Below are positions 12,301 to 27,300 of a stretch of DNA of 64,000 nucleotides, one piece after another. Made by a program: the position numbers and the translations under genes. This DNA comes from Pteria penguin (taxonomy: Eukaryota > Mollusca > Bivalvia > Pterioida > Pteriidae): assembly GCA_035048485.1 (NCBI GenBank), contig CM068592.1:37146001-37210000 (forward strand). Reading direction: 5' to 3'. The number at the start of each line of letters is the position of its first letter. Position 1 is the first letter of the stretch. The notes below the pieces were generated by a model. That model ran no database searches. It worked only from the letters and a program-made list of their open reading frames with translations, and had not been told where the DNA came from.

Positions 12301-15300
12301 AAACCTATATCGCCACACATTGCATGTGATTTAAGATAGCATTTTCTACATAATATCTTATATATAAAAGCCAGATCGATATTTGATATGTATGGTATTA
12401 AACGCATAAGCAGCTAGAAGAACTTGTTATAAGTCAGCTCTTATAAACAAAGTATTAATCATTGTAGAAACAGTTGCAGCAGTGTAGCAGCTAATGTTGT
12501 ATTATACTATATTCCCACAGATCGCTCTGCATCGTGAGTTCATAAAATATTTTTCAGTTCAGTAGACTTTAAATTCATAAGAAGACTACTACTCCTAGTG
12601 ATATTTAACTTGTTTGAAACCTAACAAAATATCAGTGCCTTGAAGAATAGTTTGTATTTGTATTGTTCAAAGAAATGTCCAAAGCTATATTTGCCATTTG
12701 TTTTGTCATATACATACTTTGAAGATTTGATTCTCTGGAATTTCTTTCGCCTCAGAATTCCAACGTTGAAGTTCATATCCTTTAGCTTTCCAATGTTCCT
12801 GTCTTTTCGCAGTTTTTGATGGTCGAGAAATTTCTATCACCATTTCAAATGTTCCTCTCTTTTTCGGATCGATACTTAGGTATATAGAAAATTCTATCTT
12901 TTTAGTTCTATTTAACGATCGGACTGCTGCTTCTACTATTGCTTTTTTCTCTGTCGACGCCTTCTCTTTTGTTGCCCCAACAAAACTAAAAATCACTCAT
13001 AAAATAATGTAACAATACAAGTATATCTAATGCATTATAACCATAAATTAGGTTAAACATATTTTATTTTCCAAATAATCAACTGACTACATAAATATAG
13101 CAAATACAGTGTGATTTGGGACTGAGTAAAGAAGCCTTGGGCTTGTTCAATTTCCTCTTCCTTTCGTCATAATCATAAATTGCACTTGATAATCTATATC
13201 TTGATATCTTTATGGAATTCATTTTCATTACTTCATTAGAATAAACGGTTTACAATTGAAGAATGTTTTTAAGATGGTGATGGAAGAATAACGTTAAAAT
13301 CTGAATATATTCAGCTTGTTCTGTTCTGTAAAAGTGTACCAATTGAGTATTTTTCGTTACTAAGTTGACCGTCCTAATTCGGTAGCGCATCTATCATACA
13401 ATCAATATTTTTGTAATGTCATTACATGTATTTCATTACTTATTATCAACTGTTATTGTACATCTTCTTGGTGACCTCTGATCTACAGCTAAGTCAGATA
13501 TTTTTCCCCTTCCCTTTTGTGGCAAGTAAGAATTAGCAGCGGTTAACCACATCATTTGATTGAAGACGGTCACTTCAATTCACTACATCAAGTCGATACC
13601 ACAATTACATAACTATAGAATATTTCTGTGATGTATGACATTTTACAGACACTGGTTTTCAACAAAAGTAACTATAATGTTATAATCTACGTGCTTTAAA
13701 CTAATGTAAAAAGCTGTCTTGAAAGTTGATGAATGTGCACATTTATTCAGCTCTTATGTTAAATTATCACTCATAACTAAGGAAAGGATAGTATATGATT
13801 ATAGCAAACACTTTAAAAAGGTCAAAAGCAAGCGGGATATATGAATATATCAAAAGTGTTCTTTTGTCCATTTAGAAAACATGTGATATCATTAAATTCG
13901 GCTATGACGTGAAAGTATGAATTGAAAATGCAAAATGAAATGACAGAAGTATCCAAACTACGAGAGTAATATATGTGTACTATTTGAATATTCAAACTTT
14001 ATACAAATATTATGTAATCTTGAAGACAGAACGAGCCATCAATTATATTTTGATGATTTTAAATAATTTAGAATATGTAACCTACATTGAAAATAGTTGA
14101 ATTTGAATTAAGCAAATTTGTCTCTGGATTAGGGTTTATTTTTTAATATATGTTAAAACATAAAATATGTAACCTACATTGAAAAATGGCTGACTTTGAA
14201 TTTAGCAAATTTGCCTTTGGGGTCAGGTTTGGCCTCGAGGATTTCCCAATCATCAACATCATCGGGATCCTCTTCGGACGTGGTAAGAACACACATGTCT
14301 TTCGACGCGGAAGTATCAACAATGTGAATCGGCAGCTTCATATCGATTGCCTTCTTCGGCTGCTGACCATCACTCATAGAGAGGTCTATAACATTGGTCA
14401 ACAAAATGGGACCTGATTCTTCGTCCTCGTTGACGTCCTCCGTTTCAACGACCTTTATACATATATATAAAGAAAAAGAATGCTTCAATCCTGGAATGGC
14501 CGATTGCTGGGCTAGTTCAATCTATTATAAGTATGTATTGAAAATATGTATTTCCAGACGATGTTTGAACGTTTTGTTTGGGACGTAATATTGGAGACTG
14601 TTTTTTAGTACGATGCTATTGATCAAACGACAACATCCGCGTCTATTAATATAAGCATCGTGTCTCTAGATGTAAATCCAGAAACGTGAATACGTGTACT
14701 GGATAATGCATCATATCGACTGGCTCATGTGATTATATTTATATGAGTAATTACTGGGTATTATCCATATCTATATGAGTAATTACTGGGCATTATCCAT
14801 ATCTATATGATTAATTACTCGGTATTATGCATACGCATATTAGTAACTACTGGGCATTATCCATATTTATATGAGTAACTATTGGGTATTATCCATATTT
14901 ATATGAGTAATTACTGGGTTATATCTATATTCATATGAGCAACTACTGGGTATTATCCATATTTATATTAATAATTGCTGGGTATTATCCATATTCATAG
15001 GAGTAATTAATGGGTATTATCCATATTGATTGGAGTAATTACTGGGTATTATCCATATTTATATCAATAATTGCTAAGTATACTCCATATTCATAGGAGT
15101 AATTACTGGATATTATCCATATTTACATCAATATTTACTGGGTATTATCCATATTGATAGGAGTAATTTCTGGGTATTATCCATATTCATAGGAGTAATT
15201 ACTGGGTATTATCCATATGTATATGAGTAATTACTGGGTATTATCCATATTTTTTTTTATCAATAATTGCTGGGTATTATCCATATACATAGGAGTAATT

Positions 15301-18300
15301 ACTGGCCATGGGTATTATCCATATTTATACGAGTAATTACTGGGTATTATTTCTATCTATATGAGTAATTAATGGGTATTACCGTATTCATAGGAGTAAT
15401 TACTGTGCATTATCCATATTTATTCGAGTAATTACTGGGTATTATTTATATCTAAATGAGTAATTACTGGGATTATACATATTTCAATTAATGTTAGCAA
15501 CGTTTACTTACGTTAAATTGCATTTCGGCTGCGTGCTCAAATGTTCCCTCTGGAATGTCTATTGCAGCTTCCGGCTCATTCTGGGGTTGTATAACCACTG
15601 CTTCCTTAGTAATTTGGAACTTCTCTGGTTCTTTTCGTAATGCAAATGCAAACTGAGTATTTCCTCTCCCTAGCTTTAGTGATATGTCAATCTGTGTTTG
15701 CTATAATGGTAAATCGTAGTTAAACAAATATTTCACATTCACTGATTATTTAGAGTAATGCAAATAAATTCTTATGAGGCAGCAAAAAGATATGGCTTTA
15801 TATTCTTCATTTGAAAAACTTCTGTTCGCAAAACATTACAAAAGAACCTGTATACAATAACATTTGCTTACAATTTGATAAATTTCACAAAATTAACACA
15901 GTATAAAAGATTTACAAGAAGGAAATAAAACATTTATTAAACAAATAAACTATATGTCTGCAAAAATTATCTTTGTAGGTCCATCAGTTTGTCGATCTAT
16001 ACAACAAGTCTGTTAGAGAAGATTGTCTACTGGGACATATATTTCTCTAACCTAAATCTCCCCTTAACTGATCAAAGGACTAACGATATTACTTATAGAG
16101 TAAATACTTCTTTTTTTTCCTTATATTTGTCTTAACACATTAGCGGTCGCCCAAGACGACCCCCTCTACTTCCGGGCCTCAGAAACCCCCCTACTTAAAT
16201 ATTCTTGAGTGTTAGTAAACATTTATTGCCGTTTCACTGATAGTGCAATCATTTTGAGTCGTTTGAGCGCTTTTCTTGTTGATAGCAAAGTTCTTCGGGT
16301 GCTTACATCATGTTCGTCTGTCGAATGTTTGAAGTCACTGAGGACTCACACAATACACTAACACTTGTACGCGGACTCGGAAAACAAAACTTTTGATTTC
16401 TCTGAATGTTCGAAATACTTCTTCGTGAAACCTCATGCTAGCATTACTGTGGTAATGTCTATTACCTAGTACATCTTTAATAGGGACAAATCAAGGTTAT
16501 GTGATTGGACGTCTTCAAGTCAGCATTGGAATGCAAACGTGCGACGGTCTCTTAAAGCAGAGTTAAGGTGCAAAAAGAAAAGGCTGACAGTAATGAGAGA
16601 CAAAAAAGAGGAAAAATGCCTTGGAAATTTGTGAGTATGGCGTTCAAGATATAGAAAAAGAGCAGACAGAAGTAAGAGAGAGAGAGAGAGAGAGAGAGAA
16701 GAATACATGTAGGCAGAGGCTGGGAGAAGAGCAAGAGGATAAAGATTCAGCGGTGTCAGAGAATGAAAGTGATGGTATTAAGCATATTTTTGGAAATGAA
16801 TATGAAATGGAAAATTTTCAATGTTATTGGATTAAATTCAAATAAGTATACAAGCTTTATATCTGAGGAATTTAATAAAGTTCGAAAAGTCTGCATTTAT
16901 TTACGGGCTACCAAACACTACTCCGTGGTCCTAATTTTTGAAATCTAGGGGTTGGTTACCATGTCAAAACACATAATTTTAGTCCCTGGAATGGAACTAT
17001 AAACAACAATTTCTATAAGGTCCCACTAAATGACTGGAATGTATTAGACACATGTTATAAATCAGCTAATACGAAGCCAGAAGTCTTTGCAATGTACCGT
17101 CCATAACGGAACTGTCTGAATTTACCAACGTTCATCAGTGATCTTGACGCGAGGGGTTTCTTTAAATGTCGATAATAACTTATTCTTAAAAAATTTCGAG
17201 AAATGAGTAATAGTAAAGCCGATATGATACAAAATAGATCGAGTAACGGACCCAGAGACCAAATAGATAAAGAGCAATTTGTCATAAACAATGAGAATCT
17301 ATCAGCAAATCGGTAACAGTAAACATTAGAAATGTAACAATAAGAATGAATAATTATTATAAGCCAAGATAAATGTTCTTACGTTTGTTTCCTCCATCTT
17401 TTGAATATTTTCCACACGTCCTATTTTACCTTGTGGTGACACAAGGTCTGTAAGTTCTCCTAAACCAGGCATACCTTCTACAATAAGCGCCAAAGTGACC
17501 ACGTTCCTGGAGAGATTCCATGTTTTGCATTCGTACATGTCACTGAAAGGATTTTGCTCTTCCTGTTATTGATTGTAAAGTAAAGGGATATTCATAAACA
17601 AATATATAGAAGACTTGGAATAATAGTAAGCTAATGATTACACAACTAAATATCTATCATTCGTCACTATGCTAAAGATGTATAGGTAAAGATCACAGTA
17701 CAAATTGTAAAATTGTGTCTATAAACAATGCATAATGCGGAAGTAATTGTTTTAATTATATAATATGACAGTAAAATGTAATATCGCAACAAAAAAAAAA
17801 AAAAAAAAAAAAAAAAACTTCAGCTTTCACGCCCACATAATTATTATTATGACGTCATACAATCTTCATTGCAATACTATTTGAAAAAAGACAAGGATTG
17901 GAGTATTTCAAATTTTGAATATTTGACATTTCAAAATAAAATTTTATTTCATGAATATGATTATGATTCAATTAAGAGCATATATTATACAGCGAATTTA
18001 AAGGTAGTTTCTTGATATTTGATTGTGCTCTAAAGTTGATTTATATTTATGAAATGTTACCTTAAGATATGATTTAAGATCAGTGTACTCGGATTGCAGG
18101 CGGCTTAGGTATACAAAGTATGGTGTTTTTGCGTGGTCAACCGACAATACGGCGTTCAGGTTTTTGAATTTGAAGTCCTGTCCTGGTTTAACACACGCGA
18201 CTTCGAATGATATCCCCCTGCAATATAATAATGTACATTGATTTATTATGATGTAAAGTGGATAAGTAACTAATATAACAATAAATTAACTTTATTCACA

Positions 18301-21300
18301 GTAAAATACAAGATATCTTATATAAATTGGGAATGAGAAAGTCCAGCATGTTCTCTTTACCAACTTCAGAGTACTTGAAATTAAAATCAGTGTGATTTTG
18401 TTTTAAACAAGAGGCCCAAGTGGGCCTATATCGCTCACCTGAGTAGCTAGATGATCAGTCATGCATGAAGGAAGAATTCATTTATTTTTGCATTAATGTG
18501 ACTAAGTCAACACAGATGTTGAAAATATGTCAAATTTTATTTCAGGCTAGAATAAAAAACAACACTTTTTTGCCCATCCATTCAGGTGATTTTGATATTA
18601 AGCATTTCCTTTGTCTCTGCAAGAAGTCATTCAGGGCAACAAGTTAGTCATTTTCTTTAGGTGGGGCCTTTTGTTGACTGATTTCAAGTCTGGGTCATGA
18701 ACAACAATTGTTTCAAATATTGTCCAGATCTAACTTAAAATTGCCTAATTTCATATGTTGAGTGTTGAGAAACATCTAAAAACTTATTTAGATGTGTAAA
18801 GAAATGAAAAAAAAATTTCTCCATATTTCATTTACCAAGTGGTATATGTACCATTGTGAGAACTGCTTTTTAGACATGGTGGCATTATCTGTTAACCAAT
18901 TTGGATGAAATTTACCAAATTGATAGAGGACCTTTAGTACTTCATGTATTCCTTGTTTCATTAAAATCTTTCATGTGGTAAAAGTGAAAAGAAGTGAAGT
19001 GAAAAATGTGATTGAATTGTTCCTATACACCCTCATTTGGAAGTCTTAAAAAATTCATAGAAAATCCAAAAATTTAGATATTGACAAAATTCTTTCAAAG
19101 TAACAATCCTTACCATAATTATGATCACAATAGTCCATAAGAAATCATCATGATCAATTAACTAGGAAATATGACACTTTTTTTCTGCATTGAATCACCA
19201 AGTCCAAAGAAATGTCGAAAAAAAATTCTAAAATTTGATTTTGGAAAGGAACCAAAATGACAATACGTCTTCACTCATCCCTCTAGATCATTTCTATGCA
19301 TTCTGTTTGTCTCTGTATACAGCCCGTATGAAAAAGAATATTGTTAAAGGAGGGAACTCTTTTGTGACCTACTTTTGACTATGGTGGCGCCACCTGTAAA
19401 GAGGTCTGGACGAAAACAACAGAATTTGAAGAGGATCATAAGTGACTTATTTCTATCAAGATTTATTAAAATCCTTCACACAGTTTTGTAGAAAAAGTTG
19501 AAAATGTGAAAAATGGCCAACCCCCCCCCCCTTTTTTTGGAAGTCTTAAACGTAAAATTCCTAATTTCATATGTTGAGTGTTGAGAAACATCTAAAAACT
19601 TATTTAGATGTGTAAAAAAAAAAAATTTTTTTGACCACAGCTGGATTTGATCCGCTACTCTCTATATTTCAATTACCAAGTGGTATATGTACCATTGTGA
19701 GACCTACTTTTTAGACATGGTGGCATTATCTGTTAATCAATTTGGATGAAATTTACCACATTGATAGAGGACTTTTAGTACTTCATGTATTCCATTTTTC
19801 ATTAAAATCTTTCATGTGGTTTTGTAGAAAAAGTTGAAAATGTGAAAAATGGCCAACCCCCCCCCCCCTTTTTTTTTGGAAGTCTTAAAAAATTCATAAA
19901 AAATCCAAAAATTGAGATAAGGACAAAATTCTTTCACAATAATATTCCTTACAACAATTATGATCAAAATAGTCATTAAGAAATCATCAATATCAATTAA
20001 CTGAAAAACATGACACTTTTCTTCATTGAAATGACTAAGTCCAGAAACACTTCAAAAAAGCGTAAATTTCTATTTGACGGATCTTAACCCCGAACACAAT
20101 TTTTAATAACCCATCTTTATAGATTGTTGAAATGCAATTAGTTTTCCCATTTATGTACTGGTTCTGGAGAAGAAGATGTTTGAAGAGGGGTACCCTTTTG
20201 GGCACTTGGTCCCACCCTGGATCCACCCCTGGGGGAATCTGGATCCCGAACACAATTTTAGTAGGGGACCTTGCGTACATCATTTACACAAAGTTTGATC
20301 CAAATCTGCAATGTAGTTCCAGAGAAGAAGTCGAAAATGTGAAAAAGTTAACGACGGACGACGACGACGACGACGACCGACGACGGACGGCGCACTATGA
20401 CTATAGCTCACTTGAGCCTTTGGCTCAGGTGAGCTAAAAATGTGTCGAATAAACCAATGTGTTACAATTATATTTGTTAGACTCTTTCTTGTAACAATAG
20501 GGTTGAAGTTTGCATTTCATCCTGAAGGATAACAATACAGAAAGTAAAAAATAATAATCAAAAAGGATGATATAAGTTTTAAGAAATATAAACCTGAAGA
20601 TCTATTGCACACACGAAATGTAGATTGCAGGTATTTTAAATATCTAGATACACAACTAAAATGATCAATTCAAAATTCAGCAAGACTTCAAAATGTCTAT
20701 GTTTTAAATATCAAAAATGTATTTTCATTAACGCAAATTCAAAATTTCTTTTCAAACAGGGCATGATGAACACCTTAAAAAGCATTCCTTCTGAAATAAT
20801 AAGTGTTTAAGTTCCTAGTTCTTAATATCCAAAACTGAGTTATACTATTTCCAGAGGATATTAAATCACAATGCCTCTCATAGTCCGCCTTAACTAATTT
20901 ATATTATAATTGTCTTTATAATAGTAAGCTTTGAACACAAACCCACCATGCTTTATCCTTTATTTTCAGCACTTATACAGATTATTGTGTATTTTATAAA
21001 TCATCAACTGAATATATGAAATGTGTCGCATTTAGTGTTAGCCACTGTGAAATATAATAATAAGACTAAGAAATCTAAATTTTCTACAATTATAAATGGC
21101 AACACCTGATAGAACTCAATATAGTGTCGCTTGTTTTCACTGTGGATTCAATGCATACATGGAGGAGTTGAATGTTCCTCCGTATATCTTCTTATGCGTA
21201 ATAGTTACTACAGAGTTCTCTAGCTGTCCACATCACTACATGATCAATACTGCCAAAATACTAGTTCACTAAATACTACCGCACTAAACAGTAGTCTACT

Positions 21301-24300
21301 AAATAACACCATATTTAATACTGGCAACTAAATACTAGTCCACTAAATACTACCGTACTAAGTAATAGATGACTAAAGACTACCACTCGAAATACTAGTC
21401 CATCAAAAATTACCACAAATACTAGTACTCTTAACACTACCACACTAAATACTAGTCCACTAAAGACTACCACACCAAATAGTAGTACAGTTTATACTAT
21501 CACACAAAATACTAGTCTACTGAATAACAGCATAATAAACAAAACCATACCAAATACTAGTCCACTCAACATTACCACACTAATTACTGGTCCAAAACAA
21601 AACAACTACACAGAAATATGAAACAAAATTTAACACATTTATAACTTACCCATGTTTGAATCCAGGTATGCGAGTCAATTGTCTTTTGAAGGAAATCAGT
21701 ATGTCTCTTTCTTCTTTTCTTATATTTTTCTCTTCCTTCATAGTCCATGTCTGAATAGAATATTAATGTAAATGAAATACGTACGTTCGTTTACACTTTT
21801 AAAATGATAGTTTTTTCAATACTTCAACGTCATTTGTTAACATGAAATGATTTATTCATACTTATATTGAAACACATGGCAGTGTTCAGTGTGCTGAGAT
21901 TCTTTTCTTATTTTATCAGTTGATGATTAATGTATCTTTAATTTTAAAAAAATCAGTGTCATATAAATAGGAGGTCCTTGTTTGATGTGGCCATAATACA
22001 AAATTAAACGTAAATGTTACTAAAGGTTCAGGTCATGTTAATATGTTTTAAATTTATATTTCATTTTTATTAAATGGAGTGTGTGTAGCCTACCCAGTCC
22101 ATGAGGGTCGGTTCTGCACCAAACATGAATAGCATGCAAACCACGTTGTAATGACGACCTTCTACAGCAAAATCAAGAGGCACTTTACCTTCCTATTAAA
22201 GTTATGTAGACATCAGAATAATAAACAAATTAACAAATTTGTTATATATGTATAAAATATCGACAACAAATACTACTGTAACATTATTAAAGCTTGTGTA
22301 AATACAATATTGAATGTGAATGACATATGGAAGTATGCATAAAACATCTGATTCAATGACAAAAGTCATCACAAAGAAAAAAAGCAAACAATAAAAACAT
22401 AGAAAGACATCACAAAAAATTCACCGGGAAAAACCAGCTAAGGGTAATGTCAGGCAATATAGAAGGGTACGTGTCATAGACTCCTAGATGAACCTAAAGT
22501 AAACTTAAGGTGGTATCGGGTAACATAGAGGGAAAAGCATCACATACCCTTGGAGGGACCACCTAAAGGTGGTCTCGGGCAACATAGAAAAGCATTACAG
22601 AGCCCTGCAAGGACAAGTTATAGGTGGTGTCGAGCAACATTGAGGAAAAAGCATTACAGACCCTTGAAGGGACACGCTAAAGATGGTGTCGGGCAACATA
22701 GAGGGAAAAAAGTACAGAGGCCCTGGAGGGATCAGCTAAAGGTGTTGTCGGGCAACATAAAGGGGTTAGTGTCACAGACCCATGGAGGGACAAAGCTAAT
22801 TATTGAATCAGGCAACATAGAGGGATACGTATCACGGACCCCATACCTGTTATTTATAGGTAGAGGATGAATCAGGCAATATAGAAGGGTCGGAATCACG
22901 GACATGGGAATAACCAACTGTATAATGAATCAGGCAACACAGAGAGGTAAGTATCTAGGACCCCGGAAGGATCAGCTAAATTTGGAATCAGGCGACACAC
23001 AGGAGTAAGCATATCGATGTTCAGTGATGTTAACATCAATATTACAAGTAAGTATCAGACTTTGTCCTTTGTCCAAGAATCAGTGTATTTGAGTTTGAGA
23101 ATTCGATATTGCCCTGACTTACCCAGTCCCTTGTGTCCACTTGAGCTCCGTGAGCTACGAGGGCTGTAACTGTATCCACGTGACCTCGGCGTGCAGCTTT
23201 ATGTAATGGTGTGTGATAATTCTAAAACGGAAATTAGAATCATTAAAGATTCATACTACCGTAGCTTTTTAAAAAGCTTAGGTTGCAATCGGAATAGCTT
23301 TAAATCTTCAAGTTGTTGGTCACAAACCCAAATGGCTTTATGAAAATAGGAATAACCTGTACTTGTTTTTAAAACCATATTTTTATGTGCAGTTGTGAAT
23401 TTTCCCGCTAAAATGTCTAAAGTCACGCCTCATTTTTTCCTTATTAGGAAAATAGCCGCGCCTTTTTTCCTTTTAAGGAAAGTCTCTCGGATGTTCTCGT
23501 CAATATTCGGAAATAAGTTGGTTTTGTAGTAAGCAATTAGTTTTTTAAAAATTCTGAATATTTTATAAGATTTTCTTCCAGAAATCTCAATATTTACAGC
23601 AGAATTATGTGCTAATATTGTTTCTTAGTACTAGATTATTACCCAAAATGCCACGCTAATGGAGTTTGCACATGCGCTCTCAAAGCGAATTTACTATCGT
23701 AATATACAATCGGCCGAGGACGATTGCAATAACATTTTAATAGTATAATCATATATATACCCATAGGTGGTTAACAGCAAACTGTTTCTCCATCATGAAA
23801 TTTGTATTATCATTTCAACTACGTCTGTGTTTCTTTGTTGTTTAATGTTTGACGTCATGCAGATACTATTAATACTTGATGCATTGAACAGATCATTGAA
23901 GCATTGAATATTCTTTTACAACGTTTACTTTGACACTGGATCTTGGTCTCTAATGTATCTCCTCGGGACATTTCGACAAAGAAAGAGAAGCATTAGCGAC
24001 TGAGCTATATAACCTTTTGTTTTTGCTGTATTGACTATCACAACACTTTATATATAATTGTTATACACTATTATTGAAAGTATATTTAATTATATAATAT
24101 ATTTGCCTATTTTTTATAAGAAAATATGATAATAGTATGTTTGTTTTAATTTTAGTCATGTAAGCGTTTTGTATCATGCTGTTTTAATTGCAAAAATGCC
24201 ATTGTTAACCTGAACGCACTGTGAGGACAGAAGTTGACACATATATCAGTTATTTTTGGGTCAGCAATATATGACGGACCTCTGCTATCCAGTTGCTCGG

Positions 24301-27300
24301 AAGTGTTTTGTTAGTGGGGTCTTAGGTACATTTGTCGCCTGACAATGTGGTCAACAAATCACTCTGGAAGCCTAACCTTCAATCATAGATATAATGATGC
24401 ATACAATAGAATGCATTTGCAAAAATAGAAACGGTTTTATATTTTCCCACAATTATCAAACGACCAATATTAGTAGACTAGTCCAGTCTATATGTACAAT
24501 CAGTAACTTGATTATGTAATATCAAGACACTAGCGAGATAGGTAATTGTAACGACGCCCTTTTATTATGATTTCATTTGAAACATAACGAAAAGTTTACT
24601 AAACATCGTTTTCTTGGTATGTAAATGAGTTGGATTCTTCGATGCACATATGGAAATGGTATTTGTTTTATGATAACTGTTTTACGCTATATGTATATGC
24701 ATGTAAACAATAACATAATTTCTGTTCATAATGGTACTGCAATTGTTTTACTGCATCAGTTTTACAGTCATGGCTACTTGTGTGTACTTTTGCTGTGCCG
24801 CTTTTGTGGTGAGTGGGAAAGGGGGGGGGGGTTGGAACTTCAATTAAACAAAGCAAGTACTTCCGATCAGGAAACACCTTCCTTGGACTTAAATATTTGA
24901 ATTATAAACAACGATATCCATACAAACATATATAATAAATGTGGGGACTTTGGATTTCCTTTATCCAGATTTTGATGTCCCTAGACTCCTATCATATGGT
25001 ATATATATCAGCCATTTGGTTCGGTTTGCTGGAATATGTACTAACGTTCTGGATTTTCACGCAAAAAAAAAAATTCCTCAGATTACTTTTAAACTTCTCA
25101 CTCTGGGTTGTAGATTGTATAAAAATAGAAAAACTTTGGTAAATGTTCTAGTTTTCAGTGCTTTTGTACTGACATGAAATATATACTTCAAATTTTCAGT
25201 CATCAAATTAAGTAAATCACTCTAAAACTAAGGAGTATCTCCCTCGTGCACAGCTCTGTCCTTAGATAGATTCTTTGGTTCACTTTTCGGTCATTTTTGT
25301 TTTAATACCGCTCTTCAAATATCTATATATTTTGAGAATTCCAATCATTTGCTACGAGCATCACCGAAGAGACATAAGTTGTCGAAATGCGCATATGGTG
25401 CACTAAATTATAAGGTATATATGTACCATATTTATTACAGATCCTATTCAGACACTATCTAAATTCTAAAATATGACTTTTCAACGCTACGTCTATAACG
25501 GAATTCCCTAATCCCAATTCTGGTCCCCTCTGACTGTTAATCGGGACTCCTATAGAGGAAATATCTGAGTTCGCTTACAGACAGACAGAGCACGGTTTAC
25601 TCATATTGATGTCGCCTTACAACTTATTATTAATACAAGTATATTCTATAAACGTTTCGTGTGGAAAATTTGTATGACCTCTCATATCTAGAAACCAGTT
25701 GATGCTTGTTCTCTATGCGAAGGATTATTTATAAATGTTTAAATGTGTGTCCTCTGACTGTGCTGCTTGTTCGGCGAGTGAGAAGGTAGGCGTTGTAAAC
25801 CAGTTAACCACACCATATTTCTGTCCTTAGATGATGTTATTTTTCTTTTCATAGTATGTCTGTTTGGTAATTGATTTACATAAATATTATTTTGGGCGTT
25901 CACGGTGTCGACCTTGAAAATAACTAAAGGCATATCAAGTACCGGGATGCCGAATGAATTGGTAGATACTGGTCTGTATGCTATTATAATTACTCAACTT
26001 ACACCCCAATGTCCAATTGAATGTCATTGTTTTGACTTTGTTTTATTTTTTTTAGTGATATACATCATAGATATTTTGAAATCTAGGAATTATATATCAT
26101 GACTTACATTGTCGTAACAATTCGATTTTGCTCCATGGTCCATCAAATCATTGATGATTTCTATATTTCCAATTAATGCAGCAAAATGGAGAGGATACCA
26201 ACCAGCCTAAAATATAAATATAAATATATATTACTATCAAAGTATCGGCAGTATTACTGTCTCATGTCTTACTCACAGGGCTTTCGGCTCGTTGCCCCCC
26301 CCCCCCACTCAATTATACCAATATAATAACAAGGGTTATGCCGTGTTAGGAAGTGTACTTGTCGAAGTTTAAATGACATCTGGGTTGGGGTCACGGAGGA
26401 GGGAAAAGAATCAAAGGTAAGATGAGGAGATAGGAGGGATAATTTGACATGTCGACTGCAGTGAGTTATTTATAAAGGAAAGCGGCGAGTGGTCGCTTTA
26501 AACCATAGCGATGGGTCTGACCTGATTAACTTCTCGGTGTCCGACTAAACTTTTTTGAGCCAAATTTCGAGTTCCGTGGCTCACCATGCCCTTAGTTTTG
26601 CATGGATTTGGACAATTCATATATGGATGTGTAGATAAATATGTCTGCTTTCATTTGATACCACGTTTGAGACGATTTGTGACGAATTAAAAAAGTTCTA
26701 AGACACAGACGGGAGGAGGTGTATTTTTGGTAAATCGGAAGTTCTAACCTTGTTGTTATATTGGTATAATTGAGGGGGGGGGGGACCAACGAGCCGAAAG
26801 CCCTGTGGTCTTACTCTTAAGGATTAGTCACTATACTTGTCGATGCCATGTTTTCTAGGTACTAGTATTACACCTGTCTATATCTTGTTAAGGCGAAATC
26901 CAAATCGAACGTGCTGCCTTCAGGTAGGTCTACCAACAGATTTTGATGTTTTTGGTTCCTGCAATCTGATTGGCCGACCTACCTGAAGGCAGCGCTTCAG
27001 ATTTGGATTTCACCTTGTCAATATGAGCACAAAAAATAGAGAATGACATCTCGGGACAAAATGTTAGTAGAAGTAAGTAGATATGTATGAAATAAAGTTG
27101 TGATTAATTGGTGACGGAAATGCGTAAAATCGGCTGTTATTTCGGCGTGTCCGAATTGGCTGCAGTCGATAGATAAGAGATGTAAACCAACTCAGTCTCT
27201 GGTACGACGACATTTCAGTAACGGGAACCACCGGAGACGTGATTATTTGGACTGTATAGGTATATACCAATCTATATAAGTACATTCTTGGTATCGCTGC

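Noticed and set aside
16120..17300. Possible DNA transposon around 'cattagcggtcgcccaagac'
   Set aside because: The start resembles a transposon end, but no matching inverted end or transposase segment was found.
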